This document shows positions 10,488-20,433 of a stretch of 64,000 nucleotides of DNA, piece after piece; the first letter of the stretch is position 1; every line of letters starts with the position of its first letter. The notes beneath the pieces are model-generated. The model had not been told where the DNA came from. It did no database searches and saw nothing but the letters and a program-made list of their open reading frames with translations. This DNA comes from Micromonospora sp. MH99 (lineage in GTDB: Bacteria; Actinomycetota; Actinomycetes; Mycobacteriales; Micromonosporaceae): assembly GCF_021442385.1 (NCBI RefSeq), contig NZ_MUZA01000004.1, positions 1-64,000 of the forward strand, read 5' to 3'. The translations under genes and the position numbers were made by a program.

Positions 10488-10550
10488 TGTCGGCACGTGT
10501 CGGCGGGCATGTCGGCGGGCGTGTCGGTGCGCTGTCGGCGCCGTGTCAGG
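10488..10550 (+). promoter_or_regulatory. Six TGTCGG-type direct repeats with ~11-bp spacing
   Basis: TGTCGG occurs at 10488, 10498, 10510, 10522 and 10533, and a TGTCAGG variant at 10544. Spacings are 10, 12, 12, 11 and 11 bases, so all copies face the same side of the helix. The array ends 23 bases before the exporter ATG at 10573. SARP-family activators bind direct heptamer repeats spaced about 11 bp, and a gene for an AfsR-like SARP regulator lies just downstream on the other strand. The link is inferred. Confidence 0.55.
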
Positions 10551-10572
10551 CGACCGGCGCACGCTCTGGGAC

Positions 10573-11553
10573 ATGACAAGCGATCTGGTGATCGAGGCCG
10601 AGGGCCTCGTCAAGACATTCGGGAAGACGAGGGCGCTGCAGGGCGTGGACCTCGCCGTGCCCCGGGGGACCGTGCTCGGCGTGCTCGGCCCCAACGGCGC
10701 TGGCAAGACCACCGCCGTGCGGATCCTCTCCACGCTGCTCACCCCGGACGCCGGCAGCGCCCGGATCGGCGGCTTCGACGTCGTCCGGGACGCCGAGCGG
10801 GTCCGCCAGAGCATCGGCCTCACCGGCCAGTACGCCTCGGTTGACGAGGACCTGACCGGGCGGCAGAACCTGGAGCTGTTCGGGACGCTACTGGAGCTGG
10901 GTCGCGCCGGGGCCCGGCGGCGGGCCACCGAACTGCTGGACTGGTTCGACCTGACCGACGCCGCCAACCGGCCCGCCAAGACCTACTCCGGGGGCATGCG
11001 GCGGCGGCTGGACCTGGCCGCCAGCCTGGTCGGCTCGCCGGACGTGATCTTCCTGGACGAGCCGACGACCGGGCTGGACCCGGCCAAGCGCGAGGACATG
11101 TGGGACGTGGTCCGGTCGCTGGTGACCAACGGCTCGACGGTGCTGCTCACCACCCAGTACCTGGAGGAGGCCGACGCGCTTGCCGACGCGATCACGGTGA
11201 TCGACCACGGCCGGGTCATCGCGCACGACACGCCCGAAGGGCTCAAGCGTGTCGTGGGCGGACAGACCCTCGAAGTCCGGCCCGCGGACCTGGCGCAGCT
11301 GCCCCGGACCGCGGCGATCCTCACCGAGGTCGGCTCCGGCGGGCAGGCCGACGAGATCCGCAAGGGCGTGCTCGCGGTGCCGGTCACCGACGACACGGCC
11401 CTGACCGAGAGCGTCGCGCGGTTCGCCGCCGCCGGCATCTCCGTCACCGAACTCTCCCTGCACCTGCCGAGTCTCGACGAGGTGTTCTTCACCCTCACCG
11501 GACGTACGGCAGCCGAGGACGACACCACTTCCCGTACGGAGGTAGCGGCATGA
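10573..11553 (+). CDS. DrrA-type ABC exporter ATPase
   Basis: A 326-residue ATP-binding subunit of the daunorubicin-resistance (DrrA) ABC-2 family, which pairs with a DrrB membrane subunit to pump out drugs or secondary metabolites. Visible motifs: Walker A GPNGAGKTT (39-47), signature YSGGMRRRLD, Walker B FLDEPTTGLDP, switch His in the TQYLEEAD segment, and the family's C-terminal domain ending LPSLDEVFFTLTG. The ATG at 10573 gives the usual N terminus. Its stop overlaps the permease start (ATGA). The TGTCGG repeat array upstream suggests activator control. The substrate is unknown. Confidence 0.92.
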   Translation: MTSDLVIEAEGLVKTFGKTRALQGVDLAVPRGTVLGVLGPNGAGKTTAVRILSTLLTPDAGSARIGGFDVVRDAERVRQSIGLTGQYASVDEDLTGRQNLELFGTLLELGRAGARRRATELLDWFDLTDAANRPAKTYSGGMRRRLDLAASLVGSPDVIFLDEPTTGLDPAKREDMWDVVRSLVTNGSTVLLTTQYLEEADALADAITVIDHGRVIAHDTPEGLKRVVGGQTLEVRPADLAQLPRTAAILTEVGSGGQADEIRKGVLAVPVTDDTALTESVARFAAAGISVTELSLHLPSLDEVFFTLTGRTAAEDDTTSRTEVAA

Positions 11554-12377
11554 GCACCCTGGTCGGCGCACCACCCACGGCAAGCTCCGCGCTGTCGACG
11601 GCCACCCCGAAGCCGCGACCCTTCCGGCTCGTGCGGCACTCGCTGGCCCTGGCCAAACGCAGCCTCATCAAGACCTGGCGTACGCCCGAGGCGCTGATCG
11701 ACGTCACGCTGCAACCGGTGCTGTTCCTCATCATCTTCGTCTACATCTTCGGCGGCGCGGTCGCCGGATCCACCCACGACTACCTGCAGTTCCTGCTGCC
11801 CGGAATCCTGGCGCAGACCATCGCCACCGGCGCCATCGCGATCGGCGTCAACCTCAACACCGACATCGCCAAGGGCATCTTCGACAGGTTCCGGTCGCTG
11901 CCGATCCCCCGCTCCGCACCACTGGTCGGGGCAGTGCTGGGCGACGTCGTCCGGTACGTGATCGTCACGGTCTCGACCCTCGCGATCGGTTACCTGATGG
12001 GTTTCCGGATCGACACCGACCCGTTCCGCGCGATCGCCGGTTGCGTGCTCGCGGTGCTGTTCGCGCTCTGCCTGAGCTGGCTGCCGGTCTACGTGTCGAT
12101 GAAGGTCCGCACCCCCGGCGCCGTGCAGGGCCTGATGTTCGCCCTGATCATGCCGCTGAGCTTCGGGTCGAACGTGTTCGTCGGCACCGACACCCTGCCC
12201 GGCTGGATGCAGGCCTTCGTGAACGTCAACCCGATGACCCACCTGGTGGCATCGGTACGCGGACTGTTCCTCGGCACCCCGCTCGACGCGCACGTGTGGT
12301 GGACCCTCGCCTGGTGCGCCGGCTTCGTGGCGGTGTTCATGCCGCTGGCGCTGCGCGCGTACCACAGGAAGATCTAG
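11550..12377 (+). CDS. DrrB-type ABC exporter permease
   Basis: A 275-residue ABC-2 membrane protein, translationally coupled to the ATPase through an ATGA overlap. After a ~35-residue cytoplasmic start it has the family pattern WRTPEALIDVTLQPVLFLIIFVYIFGG, LLPGILAQT and six predicted membrane helices, with the conserved FANVNPMTH-like segment (FVNVNPMTHLVASVRGL) before the last pair. It should form the export channel with the DrrA-type subunit. The gene converges with the AfsR-like regulator; their stop codons share the palindrome CTAG, so the two coding regions overlap by 4 bases with no terminator room between them. Confidence 0.92.
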   Translation: MSTLVGAPPTASSALSTATPKPRPFRLVRHSLALAKRSLIKTWRTPEALIDVTLQPVLFLIIFVYIFGGAVAGSTHDYLQFLLPGILAQTIATGAIAIGVNLNTDIAKGIFDRFRSLPIPRSAPLVGAVLGDVVRYVIVTVSTLAIGYLMGFRIDTDPFRAIAGCVLAVLFALCLSWLPVYVSMKVRTPGAVQGLMFALIMPLSFGSNVFVGTDTLPGWMQAFVNVNPMTHLVASVRGLFLGTPLDAHVWWTLAWCAGFVAVFMPLALRAYHRKI

Positions 12378-15300
12378 GCGAGCAGGTCCTCCATCAGCTC
12401 GCGGACCCGGGCGACGGCCGCGGCCACCGGCCGGGCCCGCCAGGCGGCCAGCAACGACTCACGCTGCTCCTCGTCACCGAGGGCGGCGTCGAGTCGTTCG
12501 CTGCGTCCGCTCGGGAAGAACAGCTCCATGTGCGTCCCGAGCCGCTTCGCGAGCGCGGACAGTTCGCGGGTGGTGGCGACGTCGTCCCGGTACGCGGCGA
12601 GGTCCGCGCCGCCGGACGCCCACGCCCCGATCACCGGCAGGTCCTTCGAGTTGAGCGCGTCGTCGCGGGCGAGCGCCAGCAACGTGGCCGCCTGGGCGGC
12701 GGCGTCGGTGCCCGACGCCCCCCGCGCCTCGGCGACCCGCAGGTACAGGACCGCCACCGAGGCCCGCAGCATCACGCGCGGCTGCGGTGGCGGGCCGGTC
12801 CAGCCGGCAAGGGTGCGGGTCACCTCGCCGGCGTGTACCAGCGCCTCGTCGTAGCGCTCGCGCTGCCAGGCGAGGTGCGCCAGGCCGAGAAGCGCCTGCG
12901 CGACGTCCATCTGCTCGGCCTGGCCCGGCGTCGCCGTCTCACCGAGTCGCCGCTCCGCGTCCGCGTCGCCGGTCAGGGCGAGCTGCACGTCCAGCCGCAC
13001 CCGGATCGACCGCGCGTCCTGCTGGGCGCCGATCATCTCCATGTGCCGGACGCTGCGCGCCAGCCACTCGGCGGACCGCCCCTCCCGGCCCGGGAGCAGG
13101 AACTGCCCGACGGCGCCCGCGGCCATCGCCATGCCCCAGTGGTCGCCCGCGACCTCGAAGCGGTGGTACGCCTGCTCGGCGTCCTCGATCGACGCCTCCG
13201 GCAGGCCGCTGTTCTCCCGTACCGCCGCGCGCGCGATCAGGCCGAGCGCCTGCACGTACGGGTCCGGGTGCGCGATCATCTCGGTCGCAGTCTTCAGGCT
13301 CCGCTCCGGGTCGGACTCGTCGAAGCCGGGCAACGCCAGCGCGAACGCGGTCAGCCGCGGCGACACCTCGGCGGGCCGTTCCGCGAGCAGCGTGCGCAGG
13401 GCGCGTCGCGCGAGAACGGCGGGCCGCAGGTCCGCGCTGATGCCGCTGTTCACGCTGATCAGCACGGACGCCCAGGCGAGTCGGTCCGCGTGGGGCAGGG
13501 GTCGGCCGCTGGCCCGGCCCCGCAGGATCGCCGAACGTCGACGCCGCTGCGGCTCGTCGACGTGGAGCAGCCCACGCGCCCACGCGAGGACCTCCACATG
13601 CAGGCCACGCACCGTCCAGAGGTGCAGCAGCGCGGTGGCGACGTCGACGACGGCTGGCTCGTCGTCCTGCGCCAGCGCCCACCGCAGGCCCGCGACCAGG
13701 TTGTCCTGCTCGGCGGCGCAACGGTCCAGCGCCTCGACCTGGCCGGGACCCACGAGGCGACCGGCGAGCCCGACCGCCTCGTCTCGGGCCCAGCCGACCA
13801 GACCGGCCATCGCCCCGCCCCGGTCACCTGCGGCGTCCAGACGGGCCTCGCCGTACTCGCGGACGGTCTCCAACATCCGGTAGCGGGGCTGCCCGTCCCC
13901 CTCGACCAGGGTCAGCAGGGACTGTTCGACGAGCCGCGCCAGACCCCGCCGTACGTCGGGGGTCTGCACGACAGCGGCGGCGAGGTCCGCGGTGAACGGC
14001 GCGGGGATGACCGCGACCCGCGCAAGCAGCGCACGGTCGTCGGGGGCGAGCAGTTCCCGGCTCCAGTCGACCATCGCCCACAGGCTCGCGTGCCGTTCCG
14101 GCAGGCCCCGCAGCGCGTCGTCGAGCAGCGCGAACCGGTCGGTCAGCCCGGCGAGCACGTCGTCGATCGGCATGTGCCGCAGTCGCGCGGCGGCCAGTTC
14201 GAGGGCCAGCGGCAGGTTGTCGAGCCGGTTGCACAGCGCGAGAGCCCGCGCGGTGTCCCAGGTCGGCACCGCGCCGCCGGCCCGCGCCCGGGACTCGATC
14301 AACCCGAGCGCGTCGGCGTCCGGCAGGGCGGTCAGTCGGTGCACCCACTCGCCGGCCAGGCCCAGCGGCGCACGACTGGTCGCGAGCACCGCGACCTCCG
14401 GGGAGGTCACCGCGAGCAGGTCGGCGACGACGCCCGCCACCGCGTCGAGGACGTGCTCGCAGTTGTCCAGCACGACCAGCCCGTCGAGATCCGGCGCCAG
14501 CGCCCGCAGCCGCTCCTCGGGGCTGAGCACCCGCCGTTCCAGGCCCAGGTTGCCGCCGGTCGTCGAGGTGTCCGCGAGGCGGGTCTTGCCGGCGCCGCCG
14601 ACCGCCACGATCGTCACGAGGGCGGACTCGTCGAGGGCCGCGTCCAGGGCCTCGACGTCGCGCTCGCGGCCGACGAGGGCGGTCATCGGCCGGCGCCACG
14701 CGGCGGGCAGGGCGATCCGCGCCGGCAGGCGAGGTGGCGCGACGACGGCCGGCGCGGTGAGCTCGCCGCGCAGCAGCGCCAGATGGACCTGGGTGATCAC
14801 CGGTGCCGGGTCGGTCCCGTAGCGCTCGGCCAGGTCGTCACGGAGGCGCTCGACCACCTCCAACGCCTCCGCCTCCCGCCCCTGCGCGGCGAGCACCCGC
14901 ACGAGCAGGGCGGCGGACGGCTCGTCCGGGGGCGTCCGGGCGGCGAGCCGGCGCAGGTCCGCCTCGTCGTACGGCCCCGCTCCGGCGAGCGCCGCCTCGG
15001 CGCGCAGCGCGGCGACATCGGCGAACAGGCGGGCGTCCTCGGTGGTGACGATCTCCGGTACCTCGGGGAACAGGGCACGGGCCCGGTCGGCCGAGTCGCG
15101 GGCCGCCCGCGCGTCGCCGGCCCGCAGGGCGGCACGCCCGTGGTCGAGGAGCGCCCGCGCCTCGACCGCGTCGACGGTGACCTCGTCGGCGGGCAGGCGG
15201 TATCCCCCCGGCACCGCCACCACGGGCAGCCCGAGACGGCGTACGCGGGACACGAGCGCCTGCACCGCGCCTGTCGCGTCGTCGGGCGGCGCCCCGTCCC

Positions 15301-15436
15301 ACACCGCGTCCACGAGCAGGCTGGTGGAGACCGCCCGGCCCCGCGCGTCGACGAGTGCGCGCAGCACGGCCGCCAGCCGCTCGCCCCGGACCGGCCGGCC
15401 GTCGACGGCGAGGGGGCCGAGGATCGTGATCTGCAC
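12374..15436 (-). CDS. AfsR/SARP-family transcriptional regulator with NTPase and TPR-like region
   Basis: A 1020-residue regulator. Residues ~1-85 form the winged-helix SARP DNA-binding domain (ITILGPLAV, then the TSLLVDAVW helix). Residues ~90-235 form the bacterial transcriptional activation domain. An NTPase follows with P-loop VGGAGKTRLA (near 279) and Walker B VVLDNCEHV (near 320), the ATSRAPL sensor and YRMLETVREYGEARL. About 500 helical repeat residues complete the protein. The A-to-B distance is only ~40 residues, about half the usual. The start is the GTG at 15436. It is convergent with the DrrAB genes and divergent from the zinc-ribbon SDR; the TGTCGG repeats before drrA are a candidate target. 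Confidence 0.88.
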   Translation of the reverse strand: MQITILGPLAVDGRPVRGERLAAVLRALVDARGRAVSTSLLVDAVWDGAPPDDATGAVQALVSRVRRLGLPVVAVPGGYRLPADEVTVDAVEARALLDHGRAALRAGDARAARDSADRARALFPEVPEIVTTEDARLFADVAALRAEAALAGAGPYDEADLRRLAARTPPDEPSAALLVRVLAAQGREAEALEVVERLRDDLAERYGTDPAPVITQVHLALLRGELTAPAVVAPPRLPARIALPAAWRRPMTALVGRERDVEALDAALDESALVTIVAVGGAGKTRLADTSTTGGNLGLERRVLSPEERLRALAPDLDGLVVLDNCEHVLDAVAGVVADLLAVTSPEVAVLATSRAPLGLAGEWVHRLTALPDADALGLIESRARAGGAVPTWDTARALALCNRLDNLPLALELAAARLRHMPIDDVLAGLTDRFALLDDALRGLPERHASLWAMVDWSRELLAPDDRALLARVAVIPAPFTADLAAAVVQTPDVRRGLARLVEQSLLTLVEGDGQPRYRMLETVREYGEARLDAAGDRGGAMAGLVGWARDEAVGLAGRLVGPGQVEALDRCAAEQDNLVAGLRWALAQDDEPAVVDVATALLHLWTVRGLHVEVLAWARGLLHVDEPQRRRRSAILRGRASGRPLPHADRLAWASVLISVNSGISADLRPAVLARRALRTLLAERPAEVSPRLTAFALALPGFDESDPERSLKTATEMIAHPDPYVQALGLIARAAVRENSGLPEASIEDAEQAYHRFEVAGDHWGMAMAAGAVGQFLLPGREGRSAEWLARSVRHMEMIGAQQDARSIRVRLDVQLALTGDADAERRLGETATPGQAEQMDVAQALLGLAHLAWQRERYDEALVHAGEVTRTLAGWTGPPPQPRVMLRASVAVLYLRVAEARGASGTDAAAQAATLLALARDDALNSKDLPVIGAWASGGADLAAYRDDVATTRELSALAKRLGTHMELFFPSGRSERLDAALGDEEQRESLLAAWRARPVAAAVARVRELMEDLLA

Positions 15437-15616
15437 GGAACCAGCATCCCCCACGCCGACCACCGCACCGAGCAGGGTGTCGGGCGGCGTGCGGGTCGTC
15501 AGGGGTGGGCGGCGCGGCGCGGGATGCGTCCAGGACGGCGTGGTGCGTACAGTTTCGGGTCGGACTTGGGTGGGCCGGGGGAATCCGGCACAGGAAACGG
15601 GACGAGACAACGACGC

Positions 15617-17077
15617 ATGACAGTGGACAAGATTGCCCAAAACGGTCAGGACGGCATTGACCGGAGTCGGCTGGAGACCTGTCTCAGCGTCTTCGAGGCG
15701 TTGGAGGCCCTTCCGCCCGACCACCCGGACGTGGTGCGGGTGCAGCGGGCCACCGCGAAGCTCTACAAGGTGATCAAGCAGCGGCGACGTGAGGAGCGGC
15801 GCGACGCCATCCTCGCGGCCGACCGGGCGGTGACGGAGGCCACGGCCACCGGCGCCCCCGGCCGGATCGACGACGAGACCCAGGGCATCCCCCTCGCCTC
15901 CCCCACCATCGGCACGACTGCGGGATTCCTGCACAACCCACGTGGCTGCTACATCTGCAAGCAGCGCTACCGCGAGGTGGACGCCTTCTACCACCAGCTC
16001 TGCCCGTCCTGCGCCGCCCTGAACCGGGAGCGCCGCGACGCCCGTACCGACCTGACCGGCCGGCGCGCGCTGCTCACCGGCGGCCGGGCCAAGATCGGCA
16101 TGTACATCGCGCTGCGGCTGCTGCGCGACGGCGCGCACACGACGGTGACCACGCGGTTCCCGCACGACGCGGTCCGCCGCTTCGCCGCGATGCCGGACAG
16201 CGCGGACTGGCTGCACCGCCTGCGGATCGTCGGAATCGACCTGCGCGACCCCGCCCAGGTGATCGCCCTGGCCGACTCGGTCAGCAGTCAGGGCCCCCTC
16301 GACATTCTGATCAACAACGCGGCGCAGACGGTCCGCCGCTCGCCCGGGGCGTACGCCCAGCTCGTCGCCGCCGAGGCTGCGGCGCTGCCGGACGGCCCCC
16401 TGCCGGAGCTGATCACGTTCGCCAAGCCGACCGGCCCCGGTGGCCCGGCGGGGAGCCTGACCGCCGGCACCGGGTCGACGGCGCTCACCCCGCACGCGCT
16501 CACCGCGTTGGCGTTGACGAGCGGCTCCGCGTCGCCCGAGCGGATCGCGGCGTCCACGGCCATCGACGCCGGCGGCCTGGTGCCGGACCTCGACTCGGTG
16601 AACAGCTGGGTCCAGCGGGTGCAGGAGGTCGACCCGGTCGAGCTGCTCGAGGTGCAGCTGTGCAACGTCACCGCGCCGTTCGTGCTGGTCAGCCGGCTAC
16701 GCCCGGCGATGGCCGCAGCGAAGGCCCGCCGCAAGTACGTGGTGAACGTCTCGGCGATGGAGGGCCAGTTCGGCCGCGGCTACAAGGGCCCCGGGCACCC
16801 GCACACCAACATGGCCAAGGCCGCGTTGAACATGCTGACCCGCACCAGCGCCCAGGAGATGCTGACCGACGGCATCCTGATGACAAGCGTCGACACCGGT
16901 TGGATCACCGACGAGCGGCCCCACCCGACGAAGATGCGGCTGGCCGACGAGGGGTTCCACGCCCCGCTGGACCTGGTCGACGGCGCGGCCCGGGTGTACG
17001 ACCCGATCGTCCGCGGCGAGCAGGGCGAGGACCTGTACGGCTGCTTCCTGAAGGACTACGCGCCCTGCGCCTGGTGA
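15617..17077 (+). CDS. Zinc-ribbon-fused SDR-like protein without the usual catalytic Tyr
   Basis: A 486-residue protein. An N-terminal helical region (~1-100) precedes a zinc-ribbon-like CYIC...CPSC pair (~residues 115-140). An SDR Rossmann domain follows with TGGRAKIGMYIA, IDLRDP, ILINNAAQTVRRSPGAYAQ and a ~70-residue Gly/Ala-rich insertion. The canonical YxxxK is absent: before the Lys of NMAKAAL the Tyr position is Thr, and VNVSAMEGQFGRGYKG supplies a Ser and Tyr in unusual register. It may therefore be a non-canonical reductase or a cofactor-binding protein. The UPF0303 gene follows after 24 bases, probably in one operon. Confidence 0.75.
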   Translation: MTVDKIAQNGQDGIDRSRLETCLSVFEALEALPPDHPDVVRVQRATAKLYKVIKQRRREERRDAILAADRAVTEATATGAPGRIDDETQGIPLASPTIGTTAGFLHNPRGCYICKQRYREVDAFYHQLCPSCAALNRERRDARTDLTGRRALLTGGRAKIGMYIALRLLRDGAHTTVTTRFPHDAVRRFAAMPDSADWLHRLRIVGIDLRDPAQVIALADSVSSQGPLDILINNAAQTVRRSPGAYAQLVAAEAAALPDGPLPELITFAKPTGPGGPAGSLTAGTGSTALTPHALTALALTSGSASPERIAASTAIDAGGLVPDLDSVNSWVQRVQEVDPVELLEVQLCNVTAPFVLVSRLRPAMAAAKARRKYVVNVSAMEGQFGRGYKGPGHPHTNMAKAALNMLTRTSAQEMLTDGILMTSVDTGWITDERPHPTKMRLADEGFHAPLDLVDGAARVYDPIVRGEQGEDLYGCFLKDYAPCAW

Positions 17078-17101
17078 ACGACGCTCGACGAGGAGAAACA
17101 C

Positions 17102-17572
17102 ATGTCATCTGACCAGTGGCCGACGCTTGACGAGCTGCAGCGCGAGGAGACCGAGCTGGAACTCGCGGGCCTTACCGAGACCGACGCGTACGAGCTGGGC
17201 GTGCGGGCCGTCACCGCCGCGGCGGAGCGGGGGCTCCCGATCTCCGTGGGCGTGTGGCGGACCGGGCGGCAGTTGTTCCACTGTGGCCTGCCCGGCTCGA
17301 CGGCGGACAACGACGGGTGGCTGCGCCGCAAGGGGCGCGTGGTGATGCGGTTCGAGCACTCGTCGCTCTACATGGCCCGGCTCTGCCGGGACCAGCAGAC
17401 GACGCTCACCGAGAAGTTCGGCCTGCCGGCCGCACGCTACGCCGCCGCCGGAGGCGCTGTTCCGCTGCGCGTTCGTGGCACCGGCGTGGTGGGCTGGATG
17501 GGCGTCTCCGGCCTTCCGCAGCTGGACGACCACCGCTTCGTCGTCGACATCCTGCGCGGCGACGCGCGCTGA
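17102..17572 (+). CDS. UPF0303/HbpS-like heme-degrading domain protein
   Basis: A 156-residue cytoplasmic protein of the heme-degrading-domain (UPF0303) family related to HbpS. Seen are the LGVRAVTAAAERGLPISVGVWRTG segment, WLRRKGRVVMRFEHSS and the Gly-rich C-terminal strand VGWMGVSGLPQLDDHRFVV. The length matches the family. HbpS-like proteins bind heme and, in some cases, modulate two-component redox sensing; whether this one degrades heme is unknown. It has a gaggag site and sits 24 bases after the zinc-ribbon SDR gene. Confidence 0.85.
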   Translation: MSSDQWPTLDELQREETELELAGLTETDAYELGVRAVTAAAERGLPISVGVWRTGRQLFHCGLPGSTADNDGWLRRKGRVVMRFEHSSLYMARLCRDQQTTLTEKFGLPAARYAAAGGAVPLRVRGTGVVGWMGVSGLPQLDDHRFVVDILRGDAR

Positions 17573-17588
17573 CCCCGGGCAACCGCCG

Positions 17589-17631
17589 GACGCCGCCCGC
17601 CCGCCGCACATCGGCGTCGGCGGGCGGCGTC
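17589..17631. terminator. Bidirectional terminator hairpin
   Basis: A perfect 13-bp stem, GACGCCGCCCGCC and its complement at 17619-17631 with a 17-base loop, lies between the convergent UPF0303 and FAD-oxidoreductase genes and could serve both. Confidence 0.75.
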
Positions 17632-17649
17632 GGCGCGTCCGGGTGACCG

Positions 17650-19026
<1,377 letters not shown>

Positions 19027-19092
19027 CGTGCTCTCCAAGGGGTACGAGGTGTGGCACCGATCGTTGCACAGCGTCGAGCTCCGACCGTCGCC

Positions 19093-19125
19093 CCGACACG
19101 TCCGCCCGGGTGTCGGATACCGACA
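19093..19125. promoter_or_regulatory. TGTCGG-ATA-CCGACA operator-like dyad plus a third half-site
   Basis: A perfect 15-bp inverted repeat (19111-19125) with another CCGACA at 19093-19098 lies ~70-100 bases before the FAD-oxidoreductase start. The half-site is the same hexamer repeated upstream of the DrrA-type gene at 10488-10550. Confidence 0.5.
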
Positions 19126-19168
19126 TGCCGCTGGACGCGGTCGCGCACCCCGACCGGCGAACAGGCCG

Positions 19169-20392
19169 TCAGCCCGCGAGGACGGCCGGTTCCCGGTCGC
19201 GGCGGCGTCCGGCGGTGAAGCTGACGATTCCGAGGCCCAGCCCGACGACCGCCAGGACCAGGCCGACCCGCGCCGGCGCGAGGTAGCCGAGCCCGGCGGC
19301 GATGGCGACGCTGCCCAGGGCCGCGCCCAGGCTGTTGGCGATGTTCATGGCGGACTGGTTGAGCGCCGCGCCCATCAGTTGGGCGCCGGGGGCGACAGTG
19401 ATCAGGCGTGCCTGCAGGACCGGACCGAGGTAGAGGCTTGTCGCGCCGACCAGGAACGCGCCGACGAACAGGCCCACGCGGTTCGACGCGACGAGGCTGA
19501 ACACACCGATGCTGACGATCATGGCGACGAAGCCGATCATCATGCTGCGGCGCAGGTCCCGGTCGGCGAGCCAGCCGCCCAGGGCGTTGCCGACTGTCAT
19601 GCCGAGACCCACGGCGACCAGCACCCACGGGACGGTCGCGGCGGAGAGGCCGGCGACGTCGGTGGTGACCGGCGCGATGTAGGAGTCGACGGCGAAGAAC
19701 CCGGCGAAGCCGATCGCCCCGGTGGCCGCGACCAGCCAGACCTGCGGGGTCCGCAGGGAGCGCAGTTCGGCGGCCGGCGAGCCGTCCGCCGCCGCGGGGA
19801 CCTCCGGGACGACCGCCAGCACCGCCAGCAGCGTGAGCAGGAAGACCCCGGCGATCACCAGGTACGCCGCACGCCAGCCGGCCGCCTGGCCGAGCCGGGT
19901 GATCAGCGGTACGCCCACCACGTTGCTCACCGTCAGCCCACCGAGCACGGTGGCGAAGCCCCGGGCCTCGTTGCCGGGGCCCATCAGGGTCGCCGCGAGC
20001 AGGCCGGCCGCGCCGAAGTACGCGCCGTGCGGCAGCGCCGCGACGAACCGCGCGACCAGCACCAGCTCGAAGTTCGGGGCGGTCGCGGAGGCGATCGTGC
20101 CGACGGCGAAGAGGACGAGCAGCCCGAGCACGAGCTTGCGGCGCGGCAGGCGGGCGCTGAGGGCGGCGATCAGCGGGGCGCCGACGACCACGCCCAGCGC
20201 GTACGCGGTGATCATCCAACCGGCCTGGGCCACCGCGTCCGACGACGATCGGGCGTACTCCTGCGGGAGCAGGCCGCGGGCCATCTCGGGCAGCAGACCC
20301 ATCGCCACGAACTCCGTCAGGCCGACCGCCACGCCGCCCAGGGCCAGGGCCGCCAGCGCCGCCAGGCGCTGACCTCTGCTCAGTCCGTTCAC
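19169..20392 (-). CDS. MFS transporter, drug/sugar efflux type
   Basis: A 407-residue 12-helix major facilitator in the AraJ/Cmx-like DHA1 efflux group. Seen are VGLTEFVAMGLLPEMA in helix 1, SARLPRRKLVLG in the 2-3 loop, RFVAALPHGAYFG in helix 4 and the second-half loop WLADRDLRRS. The start is a GTG at 20392. It is divergent from a ROK-family regulator across 41 bases containing a GCAAC-agc-GTTGC dyad, a common arrangement in which the regulator represses the transporter. The substrate is unknown. Confidence 0.88.
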   Translation of the reverse strand: MNGLSRGQRLAALAALALGGVAVGLTEFVAMGLLPEMARGLLPQEYARSSSDAVAQAGWMITAYALGVVVGAPLIAALSARLPRRKLVLGLLVLFAVGTIASATAPNFELVLVARFVAALPHGAYFGAAGLLAATLMGPGNEARGFATVLGGLTVSNVVGVPLITRLGQAAGWRAAYLVIAGVFLLTLLAVLAVVPEVPAAADGSPAAELRSLRTPQVWLVAATGAIGFAGFFAVDSYIAPVTTDVAGLSAATVPWVLVAVGLGMTVGNALGGWLADRDLRRSMMIGFVAMIVSIGVFSLVASNRVGLFVGAFLVGATSLYLGPVLQARLITVAPGAQLMGAALNQSAMNIANSLGAALGSVAIAAGLGYLAPARVGLVLAVVGLGLGIVSFTAGRRRDREPAVLAG

Positions 20393-20404
20393 CGGGCGAA
20401 TTTA

Positions 20405-20417
20405 GCAACAGCGTTGC
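20405..20417. promoter_or_regulatory. GCAAC-agc-GTTGC operator-like dyad
   Basis: A perfect 13-bp inverted repeat in an AT-richer patch (tttagcaacagcgttgcgta) fills the 41-base gap between the divergent MFS and ROK-regulator genes. It is a likely site for the ROK regulator to control both. Confidence 0.6.
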
Positions 20418-20433
20418 GTAATAGGCTGGTGAG

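Noticed and set aside
10488..10550. TGTCGG repeats as a CRISPR array
   Set aside because: The repeats are six bases with 4-6 base gaps, far too short for CRISPR, and no cas genes are present.
12041..15616. A very long open frame on the plus strand leading into the zinc-ribbon SDR gene
   Set aside because: It is antisense to the AfsR-like regulator, has the Arg/Gly/Pro-rich composition of a GC-shadow frame and no recognisable domain. The SDR proper begins at 15617.
15437..16495. N-terminal extension of the AfsR-like regulator on the minus strand
   Set aside because: The extension is antisense to the SDR gene and has shadow composition. The SARP domain begins exactly at the GTG 15436.
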